DNA of 64,000 bases, taken from positions 248,001 to 312,000 of the forward strand of contig NZ_UQJH01000001.1 in the NCBI RefSeq assembly GCF_900541275.1, given 5' to 3'. The DNA comes from an uncultured Porphyromonas sp. (GTDB lineage: Bacteria; Bacteroidota; Bacteroidia; Bacteroidales; Porphyromonadaceae). The position numbers were made by a program, and so were the translations under genes. The notes under the pieces were generated by a model that saw nothing but the letters and a program-made list of their open reading frames with translations, was not told where the DNA came from and searched no databases. Positions 56,296 through 64,000 of this stretch are shown one piece after another (the first letter of the stretch is position 1; each line of letters starts with the position of its first letter).

Positions 56296-56320
56296 TTTTT
56301 TAATCTCAGGAACGTAAATC

Positions 56321-56896
56321 ATGAAGTCAATAGAGGTGGGTGGGCTGACATTTAAGCCCTATCTGTCACAGGAGGAGCTGCACCCTCAGATAGCGAGAGT
56401 TGCTAAGGAGATCATCGCTGATGTAGGAGACAGAGATCCGCTCTTTGTCTGTATCCTCAATGGGGCATTTATGTTTGGCTCTGACATTGCTCATCTGCTG
56501 GACAAGCCTTATGAGATGACCTTTGCGAAGTACAGCTCATACTCGGGTATGCACTCCACGGGCCGGCTCACGGAGGTGATGGCTCCACAGATCGATGTCA
56601 AGGGACGCATAGTGGTGGTGCTGGAGGATCTCGTGGACACCGGGTTTACCCTGACACAGATTAAGAAACTCTATCTCTCCCGAGGCGCTGAAGAGGTGCG
56701 CATCGCTGTCATGCTGGATAAGCCCAATGCACACAAGGATGCATCACTCGTGCTGGACTATGTGGGGAAGGAAATCCCGGATGACTTTATCGTGGGTCAC
56801 GGACTGGACTACAATGGCTTCGGTCGGATGCTCAATGACATCTTCGTGGTCGATGAGGAGTCTCTCCGGAAGAAGAATCAATCACTCAATATATAA
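56321..56896 (+). CDS. hpt: Hypoxanthine phosphoribosyltransferase
   Basis: 191 residues. PRPP-binding motif VVVLEDLVDTGFTL and the N-terminal FVCILNGAFMFGSDIA are typical of HPRT. It salvages hypoxanthine or guanine to IMP/GMP. It is followed 4 bp later by adk and then obgE, a common Bacteroidales order. Confidence 0.96.
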   Translation: MKSIEVGGLTFKPYLSQEELHPQIARVAKEIIADVGDRDPLFVCILNGAFMFGSDIAHLLDKPYEMTFAKYSSYSGMHSTGRLTEVMAPQIDVKGRIVVVLEDLVDTGFTLTQIKKLYLSRGAEEVRIAVMLDKPNAHKDASLVLDYVGKEIPDDFIVGHGLDYNGFGRMLNDIFVVDEESLRKKNQSLNI

Positions 56897-56900
56897 TATC

Positions 56901-57476
56901 ATGCTAAATATCATCATATTCGGGGCTCCCGGCTCCGGCAAAGGTACTCAGAGTGCACACATCAAGGAGCACTACAATCTCAACCACATCTCCACGGGGG
57001 ATCTCCTGCGTGCAGAGATCAAGAAGGGTACTCCCCTGGGGAAGAAGGTGGAGGGGCTCATCAGTGAGGGACACCTCGTACCCGATGAGACCATCGTGAG
57101 TATCATGGAGGGGCATATCAAGGATCCCGGTGAGTATGCAGGGATCATCTTCGATGGCTTTCCACGCACTGTAGCTCAGGCTGATGCGCTGGACACGATG
57201 CTGAGGACTCATGGCGAGAGCGTCACTCTCCTTCTGGAGCTACAGGTCAGCGAAGAGGAGCTGATCAGCCGTATCCTGGAGCGAGGGAAGGTATCCGGCC
57301 GCGCTGATGACAATGAAGAGTCGGCACGTGAGCGACTCAAGGTCTACCACAGTGAGACGGAGCCGGTCCGCAACTTCTACTCCAAGCAAGGCAAGTACGT
57401 TGCCGTAGAGGGCGAGGGTAGCATCGATGAGATCACAGAACGGATCATCAAGGCGATCGATAGCTACGTTGCCTAA
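56901..57476 (+). CDS. adk: Adenylate kinase
   Basis: 191 residues from the ATG at 56901, where the P-loop domain begins MLNIIIFGAPGSGKGTQS. The longer frame from 56727 lies inside hpt and is rejected. The short-lid form lacks zinc cysteines (SGRADDNEESARERL). It equilibrates ATP, AMP and ADP. Between adk and obgE lies a 7-bp hairpin (57479-57504) without a T-run. Confidence 0.96.
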   Translation: MLNIIIFGAPGSGKGTQSAHIKEHYNLNHISTGDLLRAEIKKGTPLGKKVEGLISEGHLVPDETIVSIMEGHIKDPGEYAGIIFDGFPRTVAQADALDTMLRTHGESVTLLLELQVSEEELISRILERGKVSGRADDNEESARERLKVYHSETEPVRNFYSKQGKYVAVEGEGSIDEITERIIKAIDSYVA

Positions 57477-57539
57477 CCCGAGAGATCAGCAGATCGCTCT
57501 CTCGTAATGAGAAGAAACACCCTCTAAAGAATAAGTGCT

Positions 57540-58694
57540 ATGGCTGAGTCAGGATTTGTCGATTACGTAAAGATCTATTGCCGGAGCGGCAAGGGAGGTC
57601 AGGGATGTGTCCACTTCTACAGATCCAAGCGGAGTCCTAAGGGAGGACCTGACGGAGGGGATGGTGGACGTGGAGGGGATGTCTATCTCAGGGGTGACCG
57701 AAACTACTGGACGCTACTTCACCTTCGCTTCAATCGTCATATCTTTGCAAAGAATGGCAAGAGCGGTGGCGAGAACAATCGCACCGGTGCCGATGGAGAG
57801 GATATCTACATCGACGTCCCACTCGGGACCGCCTGCTACGATGCTGACACTGGAGACTACATCACCGAGGTGCGAGAGCATGGAGAGGAGATCCGCATAC
57901 TCAAGGGAGGTCGTGGGGGACAGGGGAACACCCGCTTTGCCACCTCGACCAATCAGGCACCCCGCTTTGCTCAGCCCGGTGAGGCGCGCGAGGAGCGTGA
58001 GGTGATACTCCAGCTGAAGTTACTGGCCGATGTAGGACTGGTAGGCTTCCCCAACGCAGGGAAGTCGACCCTCCTATCTGCCATCACTACCTCCAAGCCC
58101 AAGGTGGCCAACTACCCATTCACTACACTGGTACCCAACCTCGGCATCGTGAAGTACCGCGATGGTCGCTCCTTCGTCATGGCAGACATCCCCGGGATCA
58201 TCGAGGGTGCTGCTGAGGGTAAGGGGTTGGGGCTCCGCTTCCTCCGCCATATCGAGCGCAATGCCGCCCTACTCTTCCTCATCCCCTCCAATGCTGACAA
58301 CATCGCAGAGGAGTATGAGATACTGCTGGGAGAGCTGGAGAAGTACAACCCCTCGCTGCTGGATAAGAATAGGGTCTTGGGTATCTCAAAGTCTGACCTC
58401 ATCGATGAGGATCTCAAGGAAATGATCAGCGCTACCCTTCCCGAGGGAGTTCCGGTCTGCTTCTTCTCCTCCGTCACCGGGGAGGGAGTGGCAGAGCTCA
58501 AGGACTTGATTTGGAAGAGCATTACGATCAATAACTTTGAGGCAGTCTCTCCCCTCGTGGAGCAGAATCTCAATCGCACCCTACAGGGGGTCGAGCTCGA
58601 TGAGAGCGAAGATGATGCCGAGGAGTCCTTCGACACTGATGAGGATCCGGAGAGTGATGCCGGAGGGAGAATGCACGACGAGGATCCCTACTGA
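57540..58694 (+). CDS. obgE: GTPase Obg/CgtA
   Basis: 384 residues. The Gly-rich Obg fold (KGGQGCVHFYRSKRSPKGG...) occupies the first ~158 residues. The GTPase domain follows with G1 GFPNAGKSTLL, G3 DIPGIIEGA and SKSDL. The tail is very acidic (SEDDAEESFDTDEDPESDAGG). It is a ribosome-associated GTPase involved in 50S maturation and stress response. Confidence 0.97.
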   Translation: MAESGFVDYVKIYCRSGKGGQGCVHFYRSKRSPKGGPDGGDGGRGGDVYLRGDRNYWTLLHLRFNRHIFAKNGKSGGENNRTGADGEDIYIDVPLGTACYDADTGDYITEVREHGEEIRILKGGRGGQGNTRFATSTNQAPRFAQPGEAREEREVILQLKLLADVGLVGFPNAGKSTLLSAITTSKPKVANYPFTTLVPNLGIVKYRDGRSFVMADIPGIIEGAAEGKGLGLRFLRHIERNAALLFLIPSNADNIAEEYEILLGELEKYNPSLLDKNRVLGISKSDLIDEDLKEMISATLPEGVPVCFFSSVTGEGVAELKDLIWKSITINNFEAVSPLVEQNLNRTLQGVELDESEDDAEESFDTDEDPESDAGGRMHDEDPY

Positions 58695-58744
58695 TCACAC
58701 CCTATGCGACGCTGAGAGAACGAACGAAAGATAAGAATACAGAT

Positions 58745-60274
58745 ATGACTGATACTACTCCATCACAGGTAAGAGTACGATTTGCTCCCAGCCCTACCGG
58801 ACCACTCCATATCGGAGGGGTCCGAACGGCTCTATACAATTACCTCTTTGCCAAAAATCAAGGGGGAAAAATGCTCCTGCGGATCGAGGATACCGACTCT
58901 CGTCGGTTTGTCCCCGGAGCAGAGGACTACATCATCGAGTCCCTTAATTGGCTTGGCATCCATATCGACGAGGGTGTAGGTGTGGGGGGTGAGTATGGAC
59001 CCTACCGCCAGAGTGAGCGCAGGGACATCTACCGCAAGTATGTCCGTGAGCTACTGGAGAGCGGTCAGGCCTACAAGGCGTACGACACCCCTGAGGAGCT
59101 GGAGAAGGCTCGGGAGAGTACCAAGAACTTTCAGTACGATGCATCCACCCGTATGGGTATGCGCAACTCCCTCGCACTGACGGAGAGCGAGTGCGAGGAA
59201 CTGGAGCAAGCGGGTGTGCCATACGTTGTGCGACTTCGGATAGAGCCGGGAGAGGCGATCAGCTTCACCGATATGGTACGCGGGGAGGTGACCATCAATT
59301 CCTCGGAGCTTGACGACAAGGTACTCTACAAGCAGAGCGATGATCTCCCTACCTACCACTTGGCCAACGTAGTGGATGACCACCTGATGAAGATCTCACA
59401 CGTCATTCGCGGAGAGGAGTGGGTCACATCCACACCCCTTCATGTCTTGCTGTATCGTGCCTTTGGCTGGGAGTCGGAGATGCCTCACTTTGCGCACCTG
59501 CCTCTCCTACTTAAGCCGGAGGGCAGTGGAAAGCTCAGTAAGAGAGATGGGGACAAGTTTGGCTTCCCGGTCTTCCCCCTTCTCTGGGAGTCACCGGAGG
59601 ACGGAGCTGTGAGCCCAGGTTATCGCGAGAGTGGTTACCTACCTGAGGCGGTGGTTAATTTTCTTGCTCTTCTTGGGTGGAATCCCGGAGATGACATAGA
59701 GCTTATGCCGATGAATGTCCTCATCCGTCGGTTTGACCTCGGCAGTGTCAATAAGAGTGGCGCCCGCTTCGACTACGAGAAGGGAAAGTGGTTCAATCAG
59801 CAGTACATCAGGATCTGCGACCTCGACCGCTTAGCCGACCTCTGTATGCCGTATCTTGAGCAGGCCGGCATCACCTGTGACCACCATAGGCTGGTCTGTG
59901 CCCTTGATCTGACACGAGAGCGACTGACGCTCCTCCCAGATGTCGTCGAACAGACAGGCTACCTCCTCCAAGCTCCGACCGACTTCGATGAGAAATCAGT
60001 CAAAAAGCGGTGGAAGGAAGATAGTGCCAAGCAACTCACAGAGTACATGGAGTATATCGACACCTTCCCTAGACCTCTCGATATAAAGCTACTCGATGAG
60101 AAGACTCACGACTGGCTGGAGGAGAAAGGCTATAAGATAGGAGTGGTGATGAATGCTCTCAGAGTGGCACTCGTGGGTGAGGCGATAGGGCTCTACATCT
60201 ACGACATCATCGACTTCATCGGTATCAAGGAGACCAAGCAAAGGGTCCAGTACGCCATTGAGCGACTGGGCTGA
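58745..60274 (+). CDS. gltX: Glutamate-tRNA ligase
   Basis: 509 residues, class I. HIGH motif in APSPTGPLHIGG, KMSKS-like motif KLSKRDGD, and a C-terminal anticodon-binding helical domain. It charges tRNA-Glu; whether it is discriminating cannot be told from sequence by eye. It follows obgE by 50 bp on the same strand and ends at a clear terminator. Confidence 0.97.
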   Translation: MTDTTPSQVRVRFAPSPTGPLHIGGVRTALYNYLFAKNQGGKMLLRIEDTDSRRFVPGAEDYIIESLNWLGIHIDEGVGVGGEYGPYRQSERRDIYRKYVRELLESGQAYKAYDTPEELEKARESTKNFQYDASTRMGMRNSLALTESECEELEQAGVPYVVRLRIEPGEAISFTDMVRGEVTINSSELDDKVLYKQSDDLPTYHLANVVDDHLMKISHVIRGEEWVTSTPLHVLLYRAFGWESEMPHFAHLPLLLKPEGSGKLSKRDGDKFGFPVFPLLWESPEDGAVSPGYRESGYLPEAVVNFLALLGWNPGDDIELMPMNVLIRRFDLGSVNKSGARFDYEKGKWFNQQYIRICDLDRLADLCMPYLEQAGITCDHHRLVCALDLTRERLTLLPDVVEQTGYLLQAPTDFDEKSVKKRWKEDSAKQLTEYMEYIDTFPRPLDIKLLDEKTHDWLEEKGYKIGVVMNALRVALVGEAIGLYIYDIIDFIGIKETKQRVQYAIERLG

Positions 60275-60291
60275 TACCTATATCAACCAAC

Positions 60292-60335
60292 AGCAGGACG
60301 CAAAACCTTAGTGCTTTGCGTCCTGCTTTTTCTTT
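60292..60335 (+). terminator. Terminator after gltX
   Basis: AGCAGGACGCAAA (60292-60304) pairs perfectly with TTTGCGTCCTGCT (60315-60327), followed by TTTTTCTTTT. It separates gltX from the convergent acyltransferase gene. Confidence 0.93.
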
Positions 60336-60343
60336 TCGTCACT

Positions 60344-61225
60344 TCAGCGTTTCTCGTACTTAAAGCGCTTATGACTCCATAGATAATAGGCCGGCTCTCT
60401 CCTGATCATCTCCTCTAAGAGGGTGTAAAACTGCTGTGTAAGGGAGAAGTCCCCCTGATCATCGTCCTTGTCGTAGGGCATCGGGACGACTCTCACACTC
60501 CAGTAGCCTCTCCGTACGCGATGCATATCAAGGAAGTAAGCACTCAGCCCCAGCCTCCTTGTGATCTTCTCAGCCCCGACGTGCGTAGGCACCTGCCGGC
60601 CAAAGAAGTCAATGAAGTGATGAAGCTTGTCTGATGAGGGGGACTGGTCAGCCACATACCCCACCCCGAAGGGCTTTCCTGACTGCCTTGCAGAGAGGAT
60701 ATACCGGAGCGTATCCCTCATCTCGACCGACTTACTGCCATGAGCTTGCCGATTGGCGAGGATGATCTGATCAGAGACCGGGTCGTGGAGCTGAGAGTAG
60801 ATCTGAGCACAAGTGACCCCAGGGAGCCAGAGGGCGATAGAAGGGATCCACTCCCACTGACCATAGTGCCCGATGTACAGGGTGAAATTGCGTCCACCAG
60901 CTGTATCCTCCAGGATCTGCTCTATACCCTCAAAGGTAATGTGCTCCTTCATCTCCTCCTCCGACCAAGTCATCATCCTCGGAGCCTCCAGTATCAGGTC
61001 ACAGAAGTAGCTGTAGAAGTCCTTCGCAATCTTTCTCCTCTCCTCCTGAGTAAGCTTCGGGAAGGCGATCTCAAGATTATGATCCACTACCTCTCTACGA
61101 TACCGGACCACATCCCTGACCACCCACGCCAAGAAATCGGACAGATGGTAGAGCCTCTTGAGAGGTATCCTCCCCAGTAGGCGCCAAAGCCTGAGCGCCC
61201 ACTTGGTCTTCTGTTTCTCTGTCAT
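60344..61225 (-). CDS. LpxL/LpxM-like lipid A acyltransferase
   Basis: 293 residues of the lysophospholipid acyltransferase superfamily. The catalytic HX4E motif lies in GHYGQWEW (His120, Glu125). A hydrophobic, basic N-terminal region (about 10-40) would anchor it to the inner membrane. Likely adds a secondary acyl chain to lipid A, as the HtrB/MsbB homologues do; substrate inferred. It is transcribed toward gltX and separated from the upstream lipoprotein gene by about 80 bp. Confidence 0.9.
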   Translation of the reverse strand: MTEKQKTKWALRLWRLLGRIPLKRLYHLSDFLAWVVRDVVRYRREVVDHNLEIAFPKLTQEERRKIAKDFYSYFCDLILEAPRMMTWSEEEMKEHITFEGIEQILEDTAGGRNFTLYIGHYGQWEWIPSIALWLPGVTCAQIYSQLHDPVSDQIILANRQAHGSKSVEMRDTLRYILSARQSGKPFGVGYVADQSPSSDKLHHFIDFFGRQVPTHVGAEKITRRLGLSAYFLDMHRVRRGYWSVRVVPMPYDKDDDQGDFSLTQQFYTLLEEMIRREPAYYLWSHKRFKYEKR

Positions 61226-61308
61226 AGCCTACCTCAGTTTATCTTCAGCAATTGCCTTTTTCACCCGCTTCACCAGCATTAGACCTTTCATCTTGTCTCT
61301 TCTTCATC

Positions 61309-61833
61309 TTAGTTGCCGATCACCAAGTCTCTCCCCCGCAGTATAGTCGGATAGTGCTTTAGCACAGCAGTGGGTAGATCCCTGCGGGTCTGCTGTCCCA
61401 CACCGAGTGAGAGATCGTACACGGCTAAGCAGTGGCTGCATGTAGCAGACATCAGCGTCTCCTCAGCCGGAGTGTGATCCGGCATGACTATCCCTCGGGT
61501 GGGATAGCATAGGGGGCACTGAGCATCGAAGGCCGCATAGCCTCCGCCCTCGACCTCACCCGGAAGTCCATGGCAGACTATCAGCCCTCCCACACCGAGC
61601 AGATCACTCTGCTGTCGAGGAGTGAGGATAAGGATGGCAGTCTGGGGGGAAGCAATGGACCTCCCCTCAGCGGACATAAGATCAATGGTGTACGCTACCG
61701 GAAGGTCCGGAAGCGTATCTGGTATCGGGGTATCTGAGCTGAGATGCCCGCAAGAGAGCAGGGTCACAGCCAGTATCACGGCTGTGGCTATAGGGATAAG
61801 TCTGTAGAGTACTTCTGACTTACTTTTTCCCAA
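61309..61833 (-). CDS. Lipoprotein with a Rieske-like fold and CPLC/CSHC motifs
   Basis: 174 residues. Lipobox LLSC (Cys28). Later, FDAQCPLCY (Cys106, Cys109) and ATCSHCLAVYDLSLG (Cys132, Cys135) occupy the places of the two Rieske ligand loops (CxH...CxxH), but both are CxxC here, which would suit zinc or a disulfide rather than the usual Rieske cluster. The YPTILRG tail resembles the end of such domains. The start overlaps the SRPBCC stop by 14 bp; no later Met precedes the lipobox. Function unknown. Confidence 0.65.
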   Translation of the reverse strand: MGKSKSEVLYRLIPIATAVILAVTLLSCGHLSSDTPIPDTLPDLPVAYTIDLMSAEGRSIASPQTAILILTPRQQSDLLGVGGLIVCHGLPGEVEGGGYAAFDAQCPLCYPTRGIVMPDHTPAEETLMSATCSHCLAVYDLSLGVGQQTRRDLPTAVLKHYPTILRGRDLVIGN

Positions 61834-62251
61834 GGAAGCGATCCACGTCCAAGTGTTCGAGACTATCGGCCATCTTATCCAGCAGGGGTTGGATCTTAGT
61901 CTTCACCATACCGGCAACGAAGGACGGGGCCTCCACCTCGACAGAGACCTGAGCCTGGGTATTATCGCCCTCGGGCTGGAAGTTGAGCACCAACTCCACC
62001 GGCACCGGTGCGCCCTCAGCCTTGTAGCTGACGAGAGAGGGCTTCTCCATACGATTACGACGAAGGGTAATGTCACCTACGAGAGGAAGCTTGGCACTGA
62101 TGGCATCATCTGTCACTGAGACGTCCTTAAACATCGGCTTGTCCCCCACCTTGCTCAGGAAGTGACGAGCTGACTCAGGCTCTCCCGCTAGGTCAAATAC
62201 GGTGTCTATATCCTTCTTGATGGTAAATGGTCTACTATTGATTACCTGCAT
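61820..62251 (-). CDS. SRPBCC (START-like) domain protein
   Basis: 143 residues in a compact alpha/beta pattern: N-terminal strand and helix (INSRPFTIKKDIDTVFDLA), antiparallel strands with LPLVGDITLRR, and a long C-terminal helix (KIQPLLDKMADSLEHLD). This matches the helix-grip fold of polyketide-cyclase-like SRPBCC proteins common in Bacteroidales. Ligand unknown. It starts 23 bp after pyrE and overlaps the next gene. Confidence 0.8.
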   Translation of the reverse strand: MQVINSRPFTIKKDIDTVFDLAGEPESARHFLSKVGDKPMFKDVSVTDDAISAKLPLVGDITLRRNRMEKPSLVSYKAEGAPVPVELVLNFQPEGDNTQAQVSVEVEAPSFVAGMVKTKIQPLLDKMADSLEHLDVDRFLGKK

Positions 62252-62274
62252 ATCTATCTACTATTCTAAGTCTA

Positions 62275-62916
62275 TCACTTACCCCAGTTAGCTGGATCCT
62301 TTCGCCACTCCTTGAGGGTCTCTACCTGATCGCTGTGGATAAATCCTCTCCGCTCCGCCTCTGCAACCACATGATCGTAGTCACTGAGGGTGAACATCGG
62401 GATAGAAGCCTCAGCAAAGGCATCCTCTGCGACAGCAAAGCCATGAGAGTAGGTAGCAACTAGTCCGAGCACCTCATACCCTGCCGCCTGCAGCGCCCTT
62501 GCCGCTGCGAGGCTGCTACCACCTGTAGAGATAAGATCCTCGATAACCACCACCTTGGCATCCTTATCAATAGCCCCCTCTATCTGATTTTGCATACCAT
62601 GATCCTTAGCTTTTGCGCGGATATAGGAGAGCGGCAACCGCATGCGATCAGCAACGAGAGCCGCCTGTGGAATGCCACCCGTGGCGACTCCTGAGACTGC
62701 TGTGACCTGAGGGAATTTCTCCTTGATCAGATCCACCAGTGCATCAGCAATCTGTGTCCGAATCTCCGTCGAGGAGAGCGTCACTCTATTATCACAGTAG
62801 ATGGGACTATGCCAGCCCGAGGCCCAGGTGTAGGGGTGTTCAGGATTAAGCGACACTGCATGAGCATCCAATAGGAGCTTAGCAATCTTCTCAGCTACGG
62901 TTATTGAGGTAAACAT
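62275..62916 (-). CDS. pyrE: Orotate phosphoribosyltransferase
   Basis: 213 residues. The PRPP motif VVVIEDLISTGGSSL is intact, with the orotate loop SGVATGGIPQA. It forms OMP in pyrimidine synthesis, downstream of the carbamoyl phosphate made by CarAB in this window. Its -7 element TACCTTTG lies at 62951-62958. Confidence 0.97.
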   Translation of the reverse strand: MFTSITVAEKIAKLLLDAHAVSLNPEHPYTWASGWHSPIYCDNRVTLSSTEIRTQIADALVDLIKEKFPQVTAVSGVATGGIPQAALVADRMRLPLSYIRAKAKDHGMQNQIEGAIDKDAKVVVIEDLISTGGSSLAAARALQAAGYEVLGLVATYSHGFAVAEDAFAEASIPMFTLSDYDHVVAEAERRGFIHSDQVETLKEWRKDPANWGK

Positions 62917-62950
62917 AGGGTGTTATTTCGTGAGTTATATTACCAGCACC

Positions 62951-62958
62951 CAAAGGTA
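62951..62958 (-). promoter_or_regulatory. -7 element TACCTTTG of pyrE
   Basis: Minus-strand TACCTTTG; start near 62944, leader about 28 nt. -33 not clear. Confidence 0.6.
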
Positions 62959-63075
62959 ACTCATTTTTCTCTACCTCTAGCCAGATACTCGCCCCTCAAA
63001 GGAGCTATAAACATATTCTTAGAAAAAGACAATGAATGCAATTTTATTCCGCAATAAAAATAAGATTCAAATAAA

Positions 63076-63106
63076 TTTGCTACATAAAAGCATTTTCGTA
63101 ACTTTG
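63076..63106 (+). promoter_or_regulatory. Promoter of the metY leader transcript
   Basis: TTTG (63076-63079), 19 bp, TAACTTTG (63099-63106): the best match to the Bacteroidetes consensus in the window. Start near 63112, about 230 nt before metY. Confidence 0.88.
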
Positions 63107-63128
63107 TCGCACTGTTAAGTCAAGTGTT

Positions 63129-63236
63129 ATGAGACAAAAGAGCTACATATTCCTCAGTAGCATGCTGCCCCTGATGATGATGCGAATGTACTGCGTACAC
63201 TCGTCGGCTCTATCGTGTCCACAATTGATCCCATAA
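63129..63236 (+). CDS. Methionine-rich leader peptide (attenuation)
   Basis: A 35-residue ORF starting about 17 nt after the predicted transcript start. It contains a cluster MMMRM (residues 16-20, codons 63174-63188) within LPLMMMRMYC, six Met in all including the start, and two Cys. The following codons (63200-63207, CTCGTCGG) are complementary to CCGACGAG at 63275-63282, which overlaps the terminator stem. Stalling at the Met codons would free this segment; full translation would mask it. This is the arrangement of a transcription attenuator responding to charged Met-tRNA. Confidence 0.85.
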   Translation: MRQKSYIFLSSMLPLMMMRMYCVHSSALSCPQLIP

Positions 63237-63282
63237 CAATTTCGGAAGTCAACATTCATACACACGAGGCGAAACCGACGAG
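63200..63282 (+). promoter_or_regulatory. Antiterminator pairing in the metY leader
   Basis: CTCGTCGG (63200-63207) and CCGACGAG (63275-63282) are perfect 8-nt complements. The downstream segment includes the last two bases of the terminator 5' arm and three of the four bases of the inner GAGC stem, so the two structures exclude each other. Confidence 0.75.
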
Positions 63283-63315
63283 CCAACAGCTCAGTTAGGT
63301 TTCGCTTCACTTTTA
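63266..63315 (+). terminator. Attenuator terminator before metY
   Basis: GCGAAACC (63269-63276) pairs with GGTTTCGC (63298-63305); inside, GAGC (63280-63283) pairs with GCTC (63289-63292). It is followed by TTCACTTTTATC. The stem lies between the leader peptide stop (63236) and the metY ATG (63343). Confidence 0.75.
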
Positions 63316-63342
63316 TCATCACATACACTATACCCCATCATT

Positions 63343-64000
63343 ATGTCACACACTACCCAGCCTAAGTACTCTCCTGAGACTATTGCACTTCACTATGGCT
63401 ACGATCCTCTTGCCACGGGTCACCATGCGGTGTCCGTCCCGCTGGTAGCCTCGACCGCATACGCCTTCGCTGATTCGCAGGAGGCTATCGACATTTTTGC
63501 GCTCCGCAAGGAGGGCTTCCTCTACTCCCGCCTCGGCAGCCCCACAGTGGATGTCCTCGAGAGGCGGCTTGCTGCATATGAGGGCGGTGTCGGCACAGTA
63601 GTTACCGCCACCGGACAGAGTGCCCACAGCACACTCTTCCTCACCCTGCTCCGATCCGGGGACCACATCGTTGCCTCCAATAGCATCTACGGCGGGACAT
63701 TCAACCTACTGGAGTCTACTCTCCCCCGCTTCGGCATCACCACCACCTTTGTAGATATTAATAATGCAGAAGAAGTGGAGGCTGCCATCACCGAGAGGAC
63801 CAAGCTGGTCTTCTGCGAGACGCTCAGCAACCCACGGCTCACCATCACCAATATCCCCGCGGCGTCTGAGGTCGCTCACCGCCATGGTCTGCCCCTCGTG
63901 GCTGACATCACCCTCACCGAGGGGATCAGCCACGCCATCAGCGAGGGAGCAGATGTCCTCACCTCCGCTCTCACCAAGATCGTCTGCGGTAATGGCACGA
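63343..64000 (+). CDS. metY: O-acetylhomoserine sulfhydrylase (partial at window end)
   Basis: The first 219 codons of a Cys/Met-metabolism PLP enzyme, open to the window edge. The start PKYSPETIALHYGYDPLATG..AVSVPLVASTAYAF is typical of MetY/MET17. The segments LYSRLGSPTVDVLERRLAAYEGG and GGTFNLLEST follow the family, and TSALTK (Lys212) is at the expected PLP lysine. It makes homocysteine (or cysteine) from O-acetylhomoserine and sulfide. Regulated by the leader described above. A methionine gamma-lyase relative is a less likely alternative. Confidence 0.93.
   Translation, partial: MSHTTQPKYSPETIALHYGYDPLATGHHAVSVPLVASTAYAFADSQEAIDIFALRKEGFLYSRLGSPTVDVLERRLAAYEGGVGTVVTATGQSAHSTLFLTLLRSGDHIVASNSIYGGTFNLLESTLPRFGITTTFVDINNAEEVEAAITERTKLVFCETLSNPRLTITNIPAASEVAHRHGLPLVADITLTEGISHAISEGADVLTSALTKIVCGNGT

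Noticed and set aside
56727..56900. N-terminal extension of adk
   Set aside because: It lies out of frame inside hpt; the P-loop domain begins at the ATG at 56901.
1..64000. Insertion sequences, prophage or integrative elements
   Set aside because: No transposase, integrase, capsid or conjugation gene and no target-site duplications were seen; gene content is core metabolism and cell envelope throughout.

Overview
The window looks like a chromosomal segment of a Bacteroidales bacterium, most plausibly a Porphyromonas-like member of Porphyromonadaceae. The evidence is a V-type ATPase operon with the Bacteroidetes-specific DUF2764 gene, a long (627-residue) PurF, a long (307-residue) NusB, a nusB-yajC-cdaR-coaE-DUF5606 cluster, Bacteroidetes promoters (TTTG/TTG, about 16-20 bp, TAnnTTTG) before many genes, and few Shine-Dalgarno sequences. 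Genus assignment is inference. No phage, insertion sequence, CRISPR array or rRNA operon is visible; this is mostly core genome.

Layout. 1-3.4 kb (minus): V-ATPase genes atpE, DUF2764, atpA and the first codons of atpB. 3.8-4.0 kb: rpsU. 4.0-15.1 kb (minus): a GH130 phosphorylase and an MFS permease at the tail of the rod-shape operon (mreBCD, mrdA, rodA), preceded by purH and sdaA. 15.3-23.9 kb (minus): tRNA-Pro, pckA, carB, carA, purF. 24.3-31.4 kb (plus): alaS, aroB, tsaC, a ClC channel and fmt. 31.5-34.9 kb (minus): DUF5606, coaE, cdaR, yajC, nusB. 35.1-40.3 kb (minus): priA, lptG, tgt and an orphan gene. 40.5-43.0 kb (plus): B12-dependent nrdJ. 43.1-49.7 kb: a GIN-domain secreted protein, an SprT-like gene, an ArgC homologue, an ABC-F ATPase and nadE. 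49.9 kb: tRNA-Cys. 50-53.7 kb: a hypothetical, a lipoprotein and two FKBP isomerases. 54.2-60.3 kb (plus): metK, trmN6, hpt, adk, obgE, gltX. 60.3-62.9 kb (minus): an LpxL-like acyltransferase, a Rieske-like lipoprotein, an SRPBCC protein and pyrE. 63.1-64 kb (plus): a methionine-rich leader peptide and the start of metY.

The most notable non-coding signals are of two kinds. First, three intergenic arrays (15297-15356, 35003-35084, 53812-53871) are built from a 16-bp palindrome, consensus CTAATACCGRTATTAG, repeated at exactly 22-bp intervals with unrelated 6-bp spacers. They look like phased protein-binding arrays or an intergenic repeat family. Second, there are two different sulfur-metabolism switches: a SAM-II riboswitch at the 5' end of the metK transcript, and a leader-peptide attenuator (Met codon cluster, mutually exclusive antiterminator and terminator) before metY.

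Several conserved enzymes have lost canonical residues. PriA lacks Walker A, DEEH and the arginine-finger motif but keeps all eight zinc cysteines. The ArgC homologue has Ser in place of the catalytic Cys. The second ATPase site of the ABC-F protein is degenerate. Tgt lacks the zinc-binding cysteines.
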